Shown: positions 50,874 to 60,404 of the stretch, piece after piece
Layout: each line of letters opens with the position of its first letter
How positions within the stretch are numbered: the stretch's first letter is position 1
Assembly (NCBI GenBank): GCA_038530555.1
Contig: JBCBCN010000003.1
Location: 282,484-346,483 of the forward strand
Direction of reading: 5' to 3'
Source of the DNA: HKCCE3408 sp038530555
GTDB taxonomy: Bacteria > Pseudomonadota > Alphaproteobacteria > Rhodobacterales > Rhodobacteraceae
Length of the DNA stretch: 64,000 bases
Made by a program: the position numbers and the translations under genes
Notes under the pieces: generated by a model
What the model was told of the DNA's origin: nothing
The model's input: the letters and a program-made list of their open reading frames with translations, nothing else
The model's database searches: none

Positions 50874-53285
50874 ATGTCTGACACTTCGGCCGCACCGGAA
50901 GAGTACGGCGCAGATTCCATCAAAGTTCTCAAAGGCTTGGAGGCCGTTCGCAAGCGCCCCGGCATGTATATCGGTGACACCGATGACGGCTCGGGCCTGC
51001 ACCATATGGTCTATGAGGTCGTCGATAACGGCATCGACGAGGCGCTCGCGGGTCATGCCGACCATGTGCGCGTCAAAATCCACGCCGACGGCTCCGTCTC
51101 GGTCAGCGATAATGGCCGCGGCATCCCGGTCGGCATCCACGAAGAAGAAGGCGTCTCCGCGGCCGAGGTCATCATGACCCAGCTCCATGCAGGCGGCAAA
51201 TTCGACCAGAACTCCTACAAGGTTTCGGGCGGCCTGCACGGCGTCGGTGTCTCGGTCGTCAACGCGCTCAGCGACTGGCTGGAGCTGCGCATCTGGCGCG
51301 ACGGGCGCGAGCACATCGCCCGCTTTGAACACGGTGACACCGTCAAACATCTCGAGGTCCTGGGCGATACCGACCGCACCGGCACCGAGGTTCGCTTCCT
51401 CGCCGCCACCAGCACCTTCTCGAACCTCGATTACAGCTTCACCACGTTGGAAAACCGCCTGCGGGAGCTCGCCTTCCTCAATTCCGGTGTCCGCATCGTG
51501 CTGGAAGACGAACGCCCGGCAGAACCCCTCAAGACCGAGCTTTTCTATGACGGCGGCGTCAAGGAATTCGTCCGCTATCTCGACCGCTCCAAAACACCCA
51601 TGATCGAAGAACCGATCTTCGTCGAAGGGGAACGCGACGGCATCACTGTGGAAGTCGCGATGTGGTGGAATGACGGCTATAACGAGATGGTCCTGCCGTT
51701 TACCAACAACATCCCGCAACGCGACGGCGGCACCCATCTGGCGGGCTTTCGCGGCGCGCTGACCCGCACGATGAACCACTACGCCAACTCCACCGGCCTG
51801 GCGAAAAAGGAAAAGGTCAACTTCACCGGTGACGATGCGCGAGAGGGCCTGACCTGCGTGCTCAGCGTCAAGGTGCCTGACCCCAAGTTCAGCTCTCAGA
51901 CCAAAGACAAGCTTGTCTCGTCCGAGGTGCGCCCCGCCGTCGAAGGCCTGATGAACGAAAAGCTCGGCGAGTGGTTTGAGGAACACCCGGCCGAGGCGCG
52001 CCTGATTGTGGGCAAGATCATCGAGGCCGCCCAGGCCCGCGAAGCCGCCCGCAAGGCGCGCGAGATGACGCGCAAATCGGCCATGTCCGTGGCCTCCCTG
52101 CCCGGCAAACTCGCCGATTGTCAGGAGAAAGACCCCGCCAAGTCCGAGCTTTTCCTGGTTGAGGGCGACAGCGCCGGCGGCTCGGCAAAACAGGGCCGCT
52201 CCCGCCACAATCAAGCCGTCCTGCCGCTCCGGGGCAAAATCCTGAATGTCGAACGCGCCCGCTTCGACCGGATGCTGTCTTCGAATGAGATCGGCACGCT
52301 CATCACCGCGCTGGGCACCGGGATCGGTCGGGATGAGTTCGACATCGAAAAGCTGCGCTATCACAAGGTCATCATCATGACCGACGCCGATGTCGACGGC
52401 GCCCATATCCGCACGCTCCTGCTCACGTTCTTCTTCCGGCAAATGCCGCAACTGATCGAGGGCGGCTATCTCTACATCGCGCAACCGCCCCTCTTTAAGG
52501 TCAGCCGCGGCCGCTCTGAGGTTTACCTCAAGGACCAGACCGCGCTTGAGGATTACCTGATCCAGATGGGCACCGATGGCGCGATCCTTAAGCTGCAATC
52601 GGGCGAAGAGATCGCGGGCCAAGACCTCTCCCGCGTGGTCGACGCCGCGCGCAGCTTCAAGCGCGTGCTCGACGCCTTCCCGACGCATTACCCGCGCCAC
52701 ATCCTGGAACAGGCCGCCCTTGCCGGCGCATTCGACCCGGGCCGCGCCGACAGCAACCTGCAAGGCGTCGCCGATGAGGTCGCCTCGCGCCTCGATCAGG
52801 TGGCCGTGGAATACGAACGCGGCTGGTCGGGCCGGATCACGCAGGATCAAGGGATCCGGCTCAGCCGCATTCTGCGCGGGGTCGAGGAAATCCGCACGCT
52901 CGACGGCGCCGTGCTGCGCTCGGGCGAGGCGCGCAAACTGTCCTCGATCTCGATGGAGGGTCGCCAGGTTTACCGTGACCCCGCCCGCCTCAGCCGGAAA
53001 GAGCGGGAGACACCGATCTTCGGCCCCACCGACCTGCTTGAGGCGATCCTGGAAGAGGGCGAAAAGGGCCTGAGCCTACAGCGCTATAAGGGCCTTGGCG
53101 AAATGAACCCCGATCAGCTCTGGGAAACCACCCTCGATCCGGAGGCGCGCACGCTGCTCCAGGTCAAGATCGACGATCTGGCCGCCGCCGATGACATTTT
53201 CACCAAGCTCATGGGCGACGTGGTCGAGCCCCGGCGAGAATTTATCCAGGCCAACGCGCTCAGCGTCGAGAACTTGGACTTTTGA
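50874..53285 (+). CDS. gyrB: DNA gyrase subunit B
   Basis: An 803-residue type II topoisomerase subunit. The GHKL ATPase N-terminus reads SIKVLKGLEAVRKRPGMYIG, then YEVVDNGIDEALAGHAD, and GGLHGVGVSVVNALS is the ATP lid. The TOPRIM domain has EGDSAGGSAKQGRSRHNQAV and the metal-binding DADVDGAHIRTLLLTFFFR. The C-terminus carries YKGLGEMNPDQLWETTLDPE. The ATG at 50874 has an AAAGGA site; an in-frame start at 50817 would include the promoter region. GyrB introduces negative supercoils together with GyrA, which is not in the window. Confidence 0.98.
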   Translation: MSDTSAAPEEYGADSIKVLKGLEAVRKRPGMYIGDTDDGSGLHHMVYEVVDNGIDEALAGHADHVRVKIHADGSVSVSDNGRGIPVGIHEEEGVSAAEVIMTQLHAGGKFDQNSYKVSGGLHGVGVSVVNALSDWLELRIWRDGREHIARFEHGDTVKHLEVLGDTDRTGTEVRFLAATSTFSNLDYSFTTLENRLRELAFLNSGVRIVLEDERPAEPLKTELFYDGGVKEFVRYLDRSKTPMIEEPIFVEGERDGITVEVAMWWNDGYNEMVLPFTNNIPQRDGGTHLAGFRGALTRTMNHYANSTGLAKKEKVNFTGDDAREGLTCVLSVKVPDPKFSSQTKDKLVSSEVRPAVEGLMNEKLGEWFEEHPAEARLIVGKIIEAAQAREAARKAREMTRKSAMSVASLPGKLADCQEKDPAKSELFLVEGDSAGGSAKQGRSRHNQAVLPLRGKILNVERARFDRMLSSNEIGTLITALGTGIGRDEFDIEKLRYHKVIIMTDADVDGAHIRTLLLTFFFRQMPQLIEGGYLYIAQPPLFKVSRGRSEVYLKDQTALEDYLIQMGTDGAILKLQSGEEIAGQDLSRVVDAARSFKRVLDAFPTHYPRHILEQAALAGAFDPGRADSNLQGVADEVASRLDQVAVEYERGWSGRITQDQGIRLSRILRGVEEIRTLDGAVLRSGEARKLSSISMEGRQVYRDPARLSRKERETPIFGPTDLLEAILEEGEKGLSLQRYKGLGEMNPDQLWETTLDPEARTLLQVKIDDLAAADDIFTKLMGDVVEPRREFIQANALSVENLDF

Positions 53286-53290
53286 GGCCG

Positions 53291-53668
53291 ATGCACCCGC
53301 TTCGCATGCTCGCCACGGCCCTGGCTGTTGCTCTTGTGTCCCCGGCGTCTGCGCAGACCGACCGCTTCATTGAAACGCGCCTGGCGCTGCTGCAGACCTT
53401 CTATGACACCCACCCTTTCGGCACCGCAGGCCTCGAACAGAGCCAGCGCCTGCTGGGTGCGATGGCAGGCGACGCGCCCCCGCCGGCGCCCACCGGGCAG
53501 TGGGACGCGGCCACTGTGGCACGCTTCGCTGGGATCCTAGAGACGATGCGCGCCATCGGCTTTGTCGAGATCGACACCAATGACCCGGACGAGCTCGCGC
53601 GGTTTGTCATCGGCTGGGTCCTAAGCGTCATTCGCGCCGAAATCCTACTCACGGACTTCCCAGATTGA
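53291..53668 (+). CDS. Small secreted protein of unknown function
   Basis: A 125-residue protein with a Sec signal peptide (LRMLATALAVALVSPASAQT, cleavage near ASA). The mature part is helical (DRFIETRLALLQTFYDTHPF, then FAGILETMRAIGFVEIDTND) and has no cysteine. It lies 5 bases after gyrB and may be co-transcribed with it; an alternative TTG start overlaps the gyrB stop. It is a periplasmic protein of unknown role. Confidence 0.68.
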   Translation: MHPLRMLATALAVALVSPASAQTDRFIETRLALLQTFYDTHPFGTAGLEQSQRLLGAMAGDAPPPAPTGQWDAATVARFAGILETMRAIGFVEIDTNDPDELARFVIGWVLSVIRAEILLTDFPD

Positions 53669-53847
53669 CCCCGCGCTAACTGACGTTGCGTTTTCCGGGG
53701 TAAATCAGCGCGACTTTCCCATGAAGCGCGCGGCCTGAAATCCCTACCTCTGGCGTGGGCACCGATCAAACCCTCAGGTGCCTCGCTCCGATCCGGGGTC
53801 CCGCCAGTTCAGGCTGACCCTATCCAGCCACCCGGATCGGGGCACCT

Positions 53848-54747
53848 TCACCCCAAATGCCGCTCCCCTCGCGACCTCGCCAAGGCGATCTGGCGTTGCC
53901 GCTCGCGAAACCGCGCCCGGTCCTCGGGCTCGTATTCCGCAACACATAGATGGCATTGGACGCCCAGCTCGAACTCCGGCCGCGTCACATCCGCGGGCTC
54001 AAGCGGCCTGCGACAGGCGCGGCAGAGCAGATGCTCGGTCTGAGCCAGGCCATGGCTTACCGCCACCCGCTCATCGAAGACGAAACAGCCCCCGCGCCAT
54101 AGGCTCTCGGGTTCCGGCACCTCCTCGAGGTACTTTAGGATCCCGCCCGCCAGGTGATAGACCTCCTCGACGCCTTGCGCCTTCAGATAGGCCGTCGATT
54201 TCTCACAGCGGATCCCCCCCGTGCAGAACATGGCGATGCGCTTGCCGTCGAAGGCCGCCCGGTTCGCGTCCCACCAGGCCGGAAAATCGCGGAAGCTCTC
54301 GGTGCCCGGATCAACCGCGCCCTCAAAGCTGCCGATCGCCACTTCATAGGCGTTGCGCGTGTCGATCACTGCCACATCAGGGGCTGAGATCAGAGCGTTC
54401 CAATCGACCGGCGCCACGCGCTCACCGGCCTGCCGCGCCGGGTCCAGGTCCGGCTGACCCATGGTCACGATCTCAGCCTTCACCCGCACCTTCAGCTTGG
54501 CGAAGGGCCGCGAACTGGCAGCGGACCACTTGACCGCCAGCGCTTCAAGCCCAGGCTCGGTCCGGATCGCGGCCAGAACCGCCTCCACTGGCCCGCGCCC
54601 GCCCGCAATCGTGCCATTGATCCCCTCATGGGCCAGCAAAAGCGTGCCGCGCACATCGCCCGCCTCCGCGACACAGCGCAGCCGATCCGCCACCTCCGGC
54701 GGGTTTTCCACAGGCGCAAAATGGTAAAGGGCGGCGACCTCGTACAT
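53848..54747 (-). CDS. trhO: tRNA uridine(34) hydroxylase TrhO (rhodanese family)
   Basis: A 299-residue YceA/TrhO protein that forms 5-hydroxyuridine at the tRNA wobble position. It has the N-terminal acylphosphatase-like domain (AHEGINGTIAGGRGPVEAVL) and a rhodanese domain (DVAVIDTRNAYEVAIGSFEG) with the active-site loop FCTGGIRCEKSTAYL; C175 is the catalytic cysteine and C181 the second conserved one. The C-terminus has two CxxC pairs (LLCRACRRPL; VQCHLCVAEY), typical of the family. It diverges from pncA. Confidence 0.92.
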   Translation of the reverse strand: MYEVAALYHFAPVENPPEVADRLRCVAEAGDVRGTLLLAHEGINGTIAGGRGPVEAVLAAIRTEPGLEALAVKWSAASSRPFAKLKVRVKAEIVTMGQPDLDPARQAGERVAPVDWNALISAPDVAVIDTRNAYEVAIGSFEGAVDPGTESFRDFPAWWDANRAAFDGKRIAMFCTGGIRCEKSTAYLKAQGVEEVYHLAGGILKYLEEVPEPESLWRGGCFVFDERVAVSHGLAQTEHLLCRACRRPLEPADVTRPEFELGVQCHLCVAEYEPEDRARFRERQRQIALARSRGERHLG

Positions 54748-54850
54748 CCGCCCGACCTAATCGCCCCACTAAAGGCGTGCAAGCGTGGCGCAAACTTGAC
54801 CGGACCCTGTCCACGTCGCATCAAAGCCCTAACACTCTCGGAGACCCGCC

Positions 54851-55471
54851 ATGCCCCTCGACAAGCCCCGCCCCAACGACGCCCTCATCGTCATCGACGT
54901 GCAGAACGATTTCTGCCCCGGCGGCGCCCTTGCAGTCGATGGCGGGGATGAGATCGTGGCGGGCATCAACGCGCTGATGGACGAAGATTTCGCCGCAATC
55001 ATCCTGACCCAGGACTGGCACCCCAAAGGCCATTCCAGCTTCGCCAGCCAGCATCCCGGCAAATCCCCGCTTGAGATGATCGACATGCCCTATGGCCCGC
55101 AAGTCCTCTGGCCCGATCACTGCATTCAGGGCAGCCCCGGCGCCGAATTCCATCAAGGCCTCAACACAGACCGAGCAGACCTGATCATCCGCAAAGGCTT
55201 CCGCCCCCAGATCGACAGCTATTCCGCCTTCTTCGAAAACGACCACGCCACGCCCACGGGCCTTGAAGGCTACCTCCGCAGCCGGCACATCACCGCGCTC
55301 ACCATGGTGGGCCTCGCGACAGATTTCTGCGTCAACTACTCGGCCGTCGACGCCGCAGGCCTCGGCTTCCAGGTCACGCTAAGAGAAGACCTCTGCCGCG
55401 CCATCGACCTCGACGGCTCGCTCAAGGCCGCGCGCGCGGGCATGGCGAAGCTCGGGGTGCAACTGGCGTAA
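54851..55471 (+). CDS. pncA: Nicotinamidase PncA
   Basis: A 206-residue cysteine hydrolase that deamidates nicotinamide to nicotinate for NAD salvage. The catalytic triad is visible: D16 in VIDVQNDFCPGG, K115 in IIRKGF and C160 in GLATDFCVNYSA. Metal ligands lie in TQDWHPKGHSSFASQHPGK and WPDHC. It is a single gene with an AT-poor upstream region. The next enzyme of the pathway, PncB, is encoded at 62580 in the same window. Confidence 0.95.
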   Translation: MPLDKPRPNDALIVIDVQNDFCPGGALAVDGGDEIVAGINALMDEDFAAIILTQDWHPKGHSSFASQHPGKSPLEMIDMPYGPQVLWPDHCIQGSPGAEFHQGLNTDRADLIIRKGFRPQIDSYSAFFENDHATPTGLEGYLRSRHITALTMVGLATDFCVNYSAVDAAGLGFQVTLREDLCRAIDLDGSLKAARAGMAKLGVQLA

Positions 55472-55544
55472 AGCTGCGACCACCTCCGCCCAAGCAGCTG
55501 AAGTTGCGAAGAGAGCCGCACGTTCGAATGAGAAGGAAAACCCC

Positions 55545-56261
55545 ATGGCCCAAGGGTCGCCCGGTTCGGTTGTGCATGAGCTTGCAGCGCGCCTGCGCCG
55601 CGACATCTCTTTCGGGGTGCTCAAACCCGGCCAGCGCCTGAACATCGAAGCGATCAAGCGGGATCAAAAGGTCTCGCATCCCTCGATCCGAGAGGCGCTG
55701 GCGCTTTTGTCGGGCGAAGGCTACGTCTCAGTGGAGGGAAACAAGGGCTTTCGCGTCCTGGACTCGTCTCTTGAAGACCTGCGCGACACGACCCGCCTGC
55801 GGGCCAAACTTGAATGTATCGGGCTGCATTGGTCCGTTGAAAATTCTATCCCGGAATGGCGGGCCAAGGTCGTGGCCGCGCATCATATTCTGGCTGAGGT
55901 TAAGGCGGAGCTGGCCCACGATCCCAGGGCTTTTGCCAATGAATGGGACGAGCGAAATAAGCAGTTTCACCTCGCCCTCATCGACAATTGCCAATCCCCT
56001 CGGTTGATCGAAACGGTGTCGACCTTTTACGATCTGACCCGGCGTTATCGGCTGATGGCCTATGCCCAAAGCGACATCGATCACCATGCCTGGCTCCATC
56101 GCAGCACCTCCGAACACGCGGCGATTATGGATGCGGCCCTCGAAGGGAACGCCCAGCGGGCCAGCGACACCCTCCACGCCCACGTGACCAAAGGCCTCGA
56201 TCAGGCCGAGGTTGAGATGATCGCGTGGGGTACGGCAAAGCGGAACGGCCAGCCGGGCTAG
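55545..56261 (+). CDS. GntR family transcriptional regulator (FCD domain)
   Basis: A 238-residue regulator. The N-terminal winged helix (LRRDISFGVLKPGQRLNIEA, then SHPSIREALALLSGEGYVSV) is of GntR type, and the C-terminal helical FCD domain (ERNKQFHLALIDNCQSPRLI, then HRSTSEHAAIMDAALEGNAQ) binds an organic-acid-like effector. It converges on the TRAP permease with a 4-base overlap and is the obvious candidate regulator of that transporter. A palindrome near the transporter promoter at 59551-59565 may be its operator. Confidence 0.9.
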   Translation: MAQGSPGSVVHELAARLRRDISFGVLKPGQRLNIEAIKRDQKVSHPSIREALALLSGEGYVSVEGNKGFRVLDSSLEDLRDTTRLRAKLECIGLHWSVENSIPEWRAKVVAAHHILAEVKAELAHDPRAFANEWDERNKQFHLALIDNCQSPRLIETVSTFYDLTRRYRLMAYAQSDIDHHAWLHRSTSEHAAIMDAALEGNAQRASDTLHAHVTKGLDQAEVEMIAWGTAKRNGQPG

Positions 56262-58303
56262 GTCACGCCCTCAGACAAAAGCGCGTTGCGTTTGCGCATT
56301 TGCAAAAAGATCACCGGCGCCATCGCAACCAGACCGATCAGCAAAGTCGTCACGCCTGGTGCGATGAAGATCAGCGACACAAAGCCAACGTACCAGCGTT
56401 CAACACGCGCCATATGCGCGAACATGAAGCCCGAGAAGGCCGCGCCCAAAAAGCCGATCCCAAGCATCGCCCCAAGCAAAGTGACTGTGAACTCCGCCCA
56501 ACTAAAGCCGCCCGCCACCAGCAAAAGGGCAGGCGAGTAGACAAAGACAAATGGCACCAGGGCCTTGGCGATCCCCAATCGAAACGCCGTGTTTCCGGTC
56601 TTGAACGGGTTCGACCCTGCAATCCCCGCGGCGGCATAGGCGGCCAAGGCCACAGGCGGCGTAATGTCTGCCAAAACCCCGTAATAGAAGACGAAGAAAT
56701 GCGAAACGATCGGCTCGACGCCCAATTGCGCCAGGGCAGGGGCAGCGACGGCCACTAGGATGATGTAGGTGGCCGTTGTGGGCACTCCGGCCCCCATCAA
56801 AACGCACGCGATGGCGATCAGGATCAGCGAGAAGAACAGGGCCAAGGCTTCGATGCCGAAATAGCTGATGGGCCAGATATTGCTGAAGAAACCGGCGAAA
56901 TCATTGGCCGTTTGCACCACGACAAAGCCCAAGCGAAAGCCCACGCCCGTCAAGGTCACCACGCCCACCACGATGCCGACGGTCGCGGCCGCGGCGCCGA
57001 CGGCCAAGGTATTGCGAGAGCCATCGGCCAACGCATCCCAAAGCTCACGCAGGGTCATTCGATTGTGCGGGTTCACAAAGCCAACCACAACGCAGGCGCC
57101 GATGCCCCAAACCGCGGCGTAATCCGGCGTCCATCCGGCCAGGATCATATAGACCAGGATGATCAGCGGGATCAGCGTCATCCAATGCTTGGAGAGCACC
57201 TGGAGGACTTGCGGCAACTCCTCGCGCCGCAGGCCGCGCAGGCCCAGCTTGCGCGCCTCCAGATGCACCATGATAAAGACGCCGAAGTAATGCAGCAGCG
57301 CCGGGAAAAGTGCGGCCGCCAGCACATCGCGCAGCGGGATCTCCAAGTATTCGACCATGATGAAGGCGGCAGCTCCCAGGATCGGCGGCGTGATCTGCCC
57401 GCCGGTCGAGGCTGTCGCTTCCACCGCGCCGGAGAAATGCGGCGGATAGCCGATGCGTTTCATCGCCGGGATCGTCAGTGAGCCGGTGGTCACGGTGTTG
57501 GCGATGGATGAGCCTGAGATCGTGCCCATAAACGCCGATGAGAAGATCGCGACTTTGGCCGGGCCGCCGGAATACCGTCCGGCAAGCGCCATCGCCAAAT
57601 CGATAAACAGCTGTCCCAGCCCGATCCGCGTGGCCAGCACACCGAACAAAATGAATAAAAAGACGTATTTTGCCATGACCCCGATGGCGATCCCGTAGAT
57701 GCCCTGATTGGTCATGTAGAGGTGGTTGATAATGCCGCCCCAACTGGCCCCGCCATGCAGCAGCGCGCCGGGCATATACGGGCCGAAATAGGCGAAGCCG
57801 ATGAAAATCAGCGAGATCAGCGGCAGCGTCCACCCGATGGAGCGCCGCGCCGCCTCCAGCACCAGGACCAACAGGGCCGTGCCCATGAAGATGTCCGAGA
57901 GGGCCGGATCGCCGATGCGCCGCGCCACGATCTCGGGCGGCAAAAGCGGCAGGTAAAGCGCGGCGGCCACGCCTAGAAGTGCCAGCGCAATGTCCCATAG
58001 GGGGATCCCGCCCACATGCCACCAGGCGGGCGGCGGCGGTGCGGTCCGGCTCGACCGGCGCGCCGCAAAGAGCAAAAAGACAAGGCCAAGCATGAAGGCC
58101 AAAAAGATGCCGCGATGCAAAAGCTCTCGGATGAGGGCAAAGCCAGAAGCATAATATTGGTAAAAGGCCAGCCCCGCCAACGGAACGCTGAGCGCCAGCG
58201 TGACAAAGGTCGCGGTCGGACGAAAGGCGGTTTCGGGATCGAACTTGCGCTCAATCGCCGCCAATTCCTCGGCGCTCAGCGCGTCTTCGTTCTGTTTCGC
58301 CAT
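56258..58303 (-). CDS. TRAP transporter, fused 4TM/12TM permease (TAXI type)
   Basis: A 681-residue inner-membrane permease with the small (DctQ-like) and large (DctM-like) units in one chain, as in TAXI-type TRAP systems. Many hydrophobic segments are visible, with family motifs such as AIFSSAFMGTISGSSIANTV, then TTGSLTIPAMKRIGYPPHFS, GAVEATASTGGQITPPILGA and GAGVPTTATYIILVAVAAPA. It couples substrate uptake to an ion gradient. The ATG at 58303 (MAKQNEDALSAEE) with an AAGGG site is preferred over 58345. The periplasmic binding protein is encoded 76 bases upstream. Confidence 0.93.
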   Translation of the reverse strand: MAKQNEDALSAEELAAIERKFDPETAFRPTATFVTLALSVPLAGLAFYQYYASGFALIRELLHRGIFLAFMLGLVFLLFAARRSSRTAPPPPAWWHVGGIPLWDIALALLGVAAALYLPLLPPEIVARRIGDPALSDIFMGTALLVLVLEAARRSIGWTLPLISLIFIGFAYFGPYMPGALLHGGASWGGIINHLYMTNQGIYGIAIGVMAKYVFLFILFGVLATRIGLGQLFIDLAMALAGRYSGGPAKVAIFSSAFMGTISGSSIANTVTTGSLTIPAMKRIGYPPHFSGAVEATASTGGQITPPILGAAAFIMVEYLEIPLRDVLAAALFPALLHYFGVFIMVHLEARKLGLRGLRREELPQVLQVLSKHWMTLIPLIILVYMILAGWTPDYAAVWGIGACVVVGFVNPHNRMTLRELWDALADGSRNTLAVGAAAATVGIVVGVVTLTGVGFRLGFVVVQTANDFAGFFSNIWPISYFGIEALALFFSLILIAIACVLMGAGVPTTATYIILVAVAAPALAQLGVEPIVSHFFVFYYGVLADITPPVALAAYAAAGIAGSNPFKTGNTAFRLGIAKALVPFVFVYSPALLLVAGGFSWAEFTVTLLGAMLGIGFLGAAFSGFMFAHMARVERWYVGFVSLIFIAPGVTTLLIGLVAMAPVIFLQMRKRNALLSEGVT

Positions 58304-58379
58304 GCTCACGCCCTTCGTCGAAGTCACCAAAAAAGTGGGCCGCACGGTGGCGGCCCAACCCGTTTTCCAGGGATAGGTC

Positions 58380-59381
58380 TTATTCGATCATGCCCTGCTC
58401 GCGGTAAAACCGCTCCGCGCCCGGGTGAAGTGGCACGCCAAGACCGTCAAGCGCAGTATCCAAGGTGATTGATGCACCGCGGGCATGGCCCACATCCAGC
58501 AGGCGGCGCGTGTTATCGTTCCAAAGCGCTGCGGTGATGTTGTAGATTAGCTCTTCATCCTGATCGGCGCCGGTGAACCATTGCGCACCCACAGTGACCG
58601 TCTGGGCCGCCGGAACACCTTCATAGGCGCCATCCGGGATCTCATCGGCTGCAAAGAAACCGTTCGCTTCGATCAGCGCGTCCACTTCCGGTCCGACAAT
58701 CGGCACCAGGCGCATATCGGCAGACGCGGCCAGCTCGACCAGCGCGCCGGAGGGATAGCCCGCGACCACGAACATCGCGTCCAAACGGCCGTTGCGCAGG
58801 GCATCTGCGGCTTCGGCCCCCTTGATGTCCTCGGCTTCGATGTCATCGACCGACAGACCGAAGGCGTCGAGGATCAGCGTGGCATCGACCCGCGTACCCG
58901 AACCCGGCTCATCGATGGAGACGCGCAACCCGGCCAGATCGCCGACGCCCTCAATGCCGCTACCCTCCAACGTCACCAGGTGGATGTGCTCAGGGAAAAG
59001 CGCCGCGATGGAGCGCAGATTTTCCGCCGGCTCTTCGCCCTCGCGCGTGCCGGTGCCGGTATAAGCCCAAAAGGCCACGTCGGATTGAGCAAAGCCCGAG
59101 CTGCGCAGACCGGACAAAATTGCGTTGATGTTGTCCACCGACCCGCGCGACGACACCGCCGAGGCGATCAGGCCAGGCACGCCGCAGCTGCCGCCCGCGT
59201 CGCATTCGCGCGATCCGGGCGGGTTAGAGATGGCATTCGCGATGACACCCCCGACCGGGTAATAGGTGAACGACGTTCCGCCCGTCCCGATCGTGAAAAA
59301 GTTGAGCTCTTGCGCGGGTGCCCCGGTGGCGACACCCGCCACCAAGCAAGCCGCCGCAACGCGCTTTAGTGTTTTGAACAT
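58380..59381 (-). CDS. TAXI family TRAP transporter substrate-binding protein
   Basis: A 333-residue periplasmic binding protein. A signal peptide (about 1-24, cleavage after APAQ) is followed by the TAXI signature FFTIGTGGTSFTYYPVGGVI, then ANAISN. Two cysteines in ECDAGGSCGV resemble the conserved pair of many TAXI proteins. The C-terminal part has YEGVPAAQTVTVGAQWFTGA. The ATG at 59381 is preceded by GGGAG. Substrates of this family include glutamate or other organic acids; the one here is unknown. First gene of the transporter operon. Confidence 0.93.
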   Translation of the reverse strand: MFKTLKRVAAACLVAGVATGAPAQELNFFTIGTGGTSFTYYPVGGVIANAISNPPGSRECDAGGSCGVPGLIASAVSSRGSVDNINAILSGLRSSGFAQSDVAFWAYTGTGTREGEEPAENLRSIAALFPEHIHLVTLEGSGIEGVGDLAGLRVSIDEPGSGTRVDATLILDAFGLSVDDIEAEDIKGAEAADALRNGRLDAMFVVAGYPSGALVELAASADMRLVPIVGPEVDALIEANGFFAADEIPDGAYEGVPAAQTVTVGAQWFTGADQDEELIYNITAALWNDNTRRLLDVGHARGASITLDTALDGLGVPLHPGAERFYREQGMIE

Positions 59382-59590
59382 TTCCGTCTCCCTGTTCCGT
59401 CTTGCGCTCGGCATCTCTGACCGAGCTTATCGAACCCCCAACGGGGCATTCTCCCGGCTCCCCGGGCATCTGGTGTCCTTACCCCAGGCCAACTTTCTGC
59501 CTTTTGCAAGTGCAACGTTTTTCGGCGTATAATTCTAATGTTATATCTATAATCATAATATGATTTATGAGCGTTGCTTGAGACCTCGCC
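59382..59590. other. TRAP operon upstream region
   Basis: This stretch holds the leader and promoter region of the leftward TRAP operon. The part from about 59520 to 59575 is strikingly A/T-rich and includes the palindrome at 59551-59565 and ATTATA/TATAAC-like boxes on the minus strand. Confidence 0.45.
59551..59565. promoter_or_regulatory. Palindrome, candidate GntR operator of the TRAP operon
   Basis: AATCATAATATGATT is a perfect 15-base inverted repeat around a single central base, in A/T-rich DNA about 170 bases before the substrate-binding protein ATG. Assignment to the GntR regulator encoded at 55545 is inference. Confidence 0.4.
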
Positions 59591-59875
59591 CTAGGACGGC
59601 ACCTCGATGCAAAATTCTTCCGCCAATGCTCTCAGGTCCGTCGTGACCGGCTCAAATCGGACTTGCGGCGCTGCAGCGGCGCGAGGTTTTGGGCGAATGA
59701 ACGGTCTGCGGACAAAGCGGTTTTTGCCTAATACGAAACGAATGACCGCTTTACTCAGTTTGTGACTGGCTGGAGCATGTTTGCTCGCCGTTCCCATTCC
59801 CATATCGCAAGACCAGGAGGATAGCTTGGCCATACCCGTTGACAGATAAGCCCAATTAGTCAATTCGCACAGCAA
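59591..59875 (-). CDS. Possible small gene, uncertain
   Basis: An open frame of up to 94 codons with a basic, arginine-rich middle (VLGKNRFVRRPFIRPKPRAA) and an acidic end (TDLRALAEEFCIEVPS). The start is unclear: TTG at 59875 overlaps the divergent acetyltransferase start, and internal ATGs exist. No family was recognised. It may be a real small protein or a chance frame. Confidence 0.25.
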   Translation of the reverse strand: MLCELTNWAYLSTGMAKLSSWSCDMGMGTASKHAPASHKLSKAVIRFVLGKNRFVRRPFIRPKPRAAAAPQVRFEPVTTDLRALAEEFCIEVPS

Positions 59876-60363
59876 TGATTGATTTCGAGATTAAGCCCTA
59901 CACAAAAGACCACAAACAAACCGTCCTGGACTTGACGTTGGAGGCATGGTCACCAGTCTTCGAGAGAACCCCGGGTGACGTGCCAACGTTTGCATTTGAA
60001 GCGTTTTATCCAGATGGATGGCAAACCCGGCAAATCTCAGATGTCGGCGCCCTGCTTGACAGCGAGCCACAGTGCATCTGGCTCGCATGGCTTGGCACGC
60101 ATGTCGCCGGATACATCGGCATCAAGTTGCATCCCGTAGATCAGATGGGCGAAATCTACATCATAGCTGTTTCGCCCCAATTTCAGCGCCAAGGCATTTC
60201 AAAACGTCTAATGACGTTTGCCGAAGACTATATCCGCGAGGCTGGAATGAAGATGATCATGGTCGAGACGATTGGCGATAGCGGACATGAACCCGCACGG
60301 CGATCCTATGAAGCATTTGGATTCGAACCTTGGCCCGTTGCGCGATATTTTAAAAAGGTCTGA
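59875..60363 (+). CDS. GNAT family N-acetyltransferase
   Basis: A 162-residue acetyltransferase. The acetyl-CoA binding region is IYIIAVSPQFQRQGISKRLM (motif A, Q/RxxGxG/A type), followed by the helix TFAEDYIREAGMKMIMVETI and the typical RRSYEAFGFEPWPVARYFKK ending. The substrate is unknown. It stands next to a second GNAT gene 41 bases downstream in the same direction. Confidence 0.88.
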   Translation: MIDFEIKPYTKDHKQTVLDLTLEAWSPVFERTPGDVPTFAFEAFYPDGWQTRQISDVGALLDSEPQCIWLAWLGTHVAGYIGIKLHPVDQMGEIYIIAVSPQFQRQGISKRLMTFAEDYIREAGMKMIMVETIGDSGHEPARRSYEAFGFEPWPVARYFKKV

Positions 60364-60404
60364 TATCGTCATGTTATAGCATTCGCTGAAAAAGAAGGCC
60401 CCGG

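Noticed and set aside
50754..52850. 698-codon open frame antisense to gyrB
   Set aside because: It mirrors high-G+C gyrB codons, with His/Asp/Ala-rich shadow composition and no recognisable motif.
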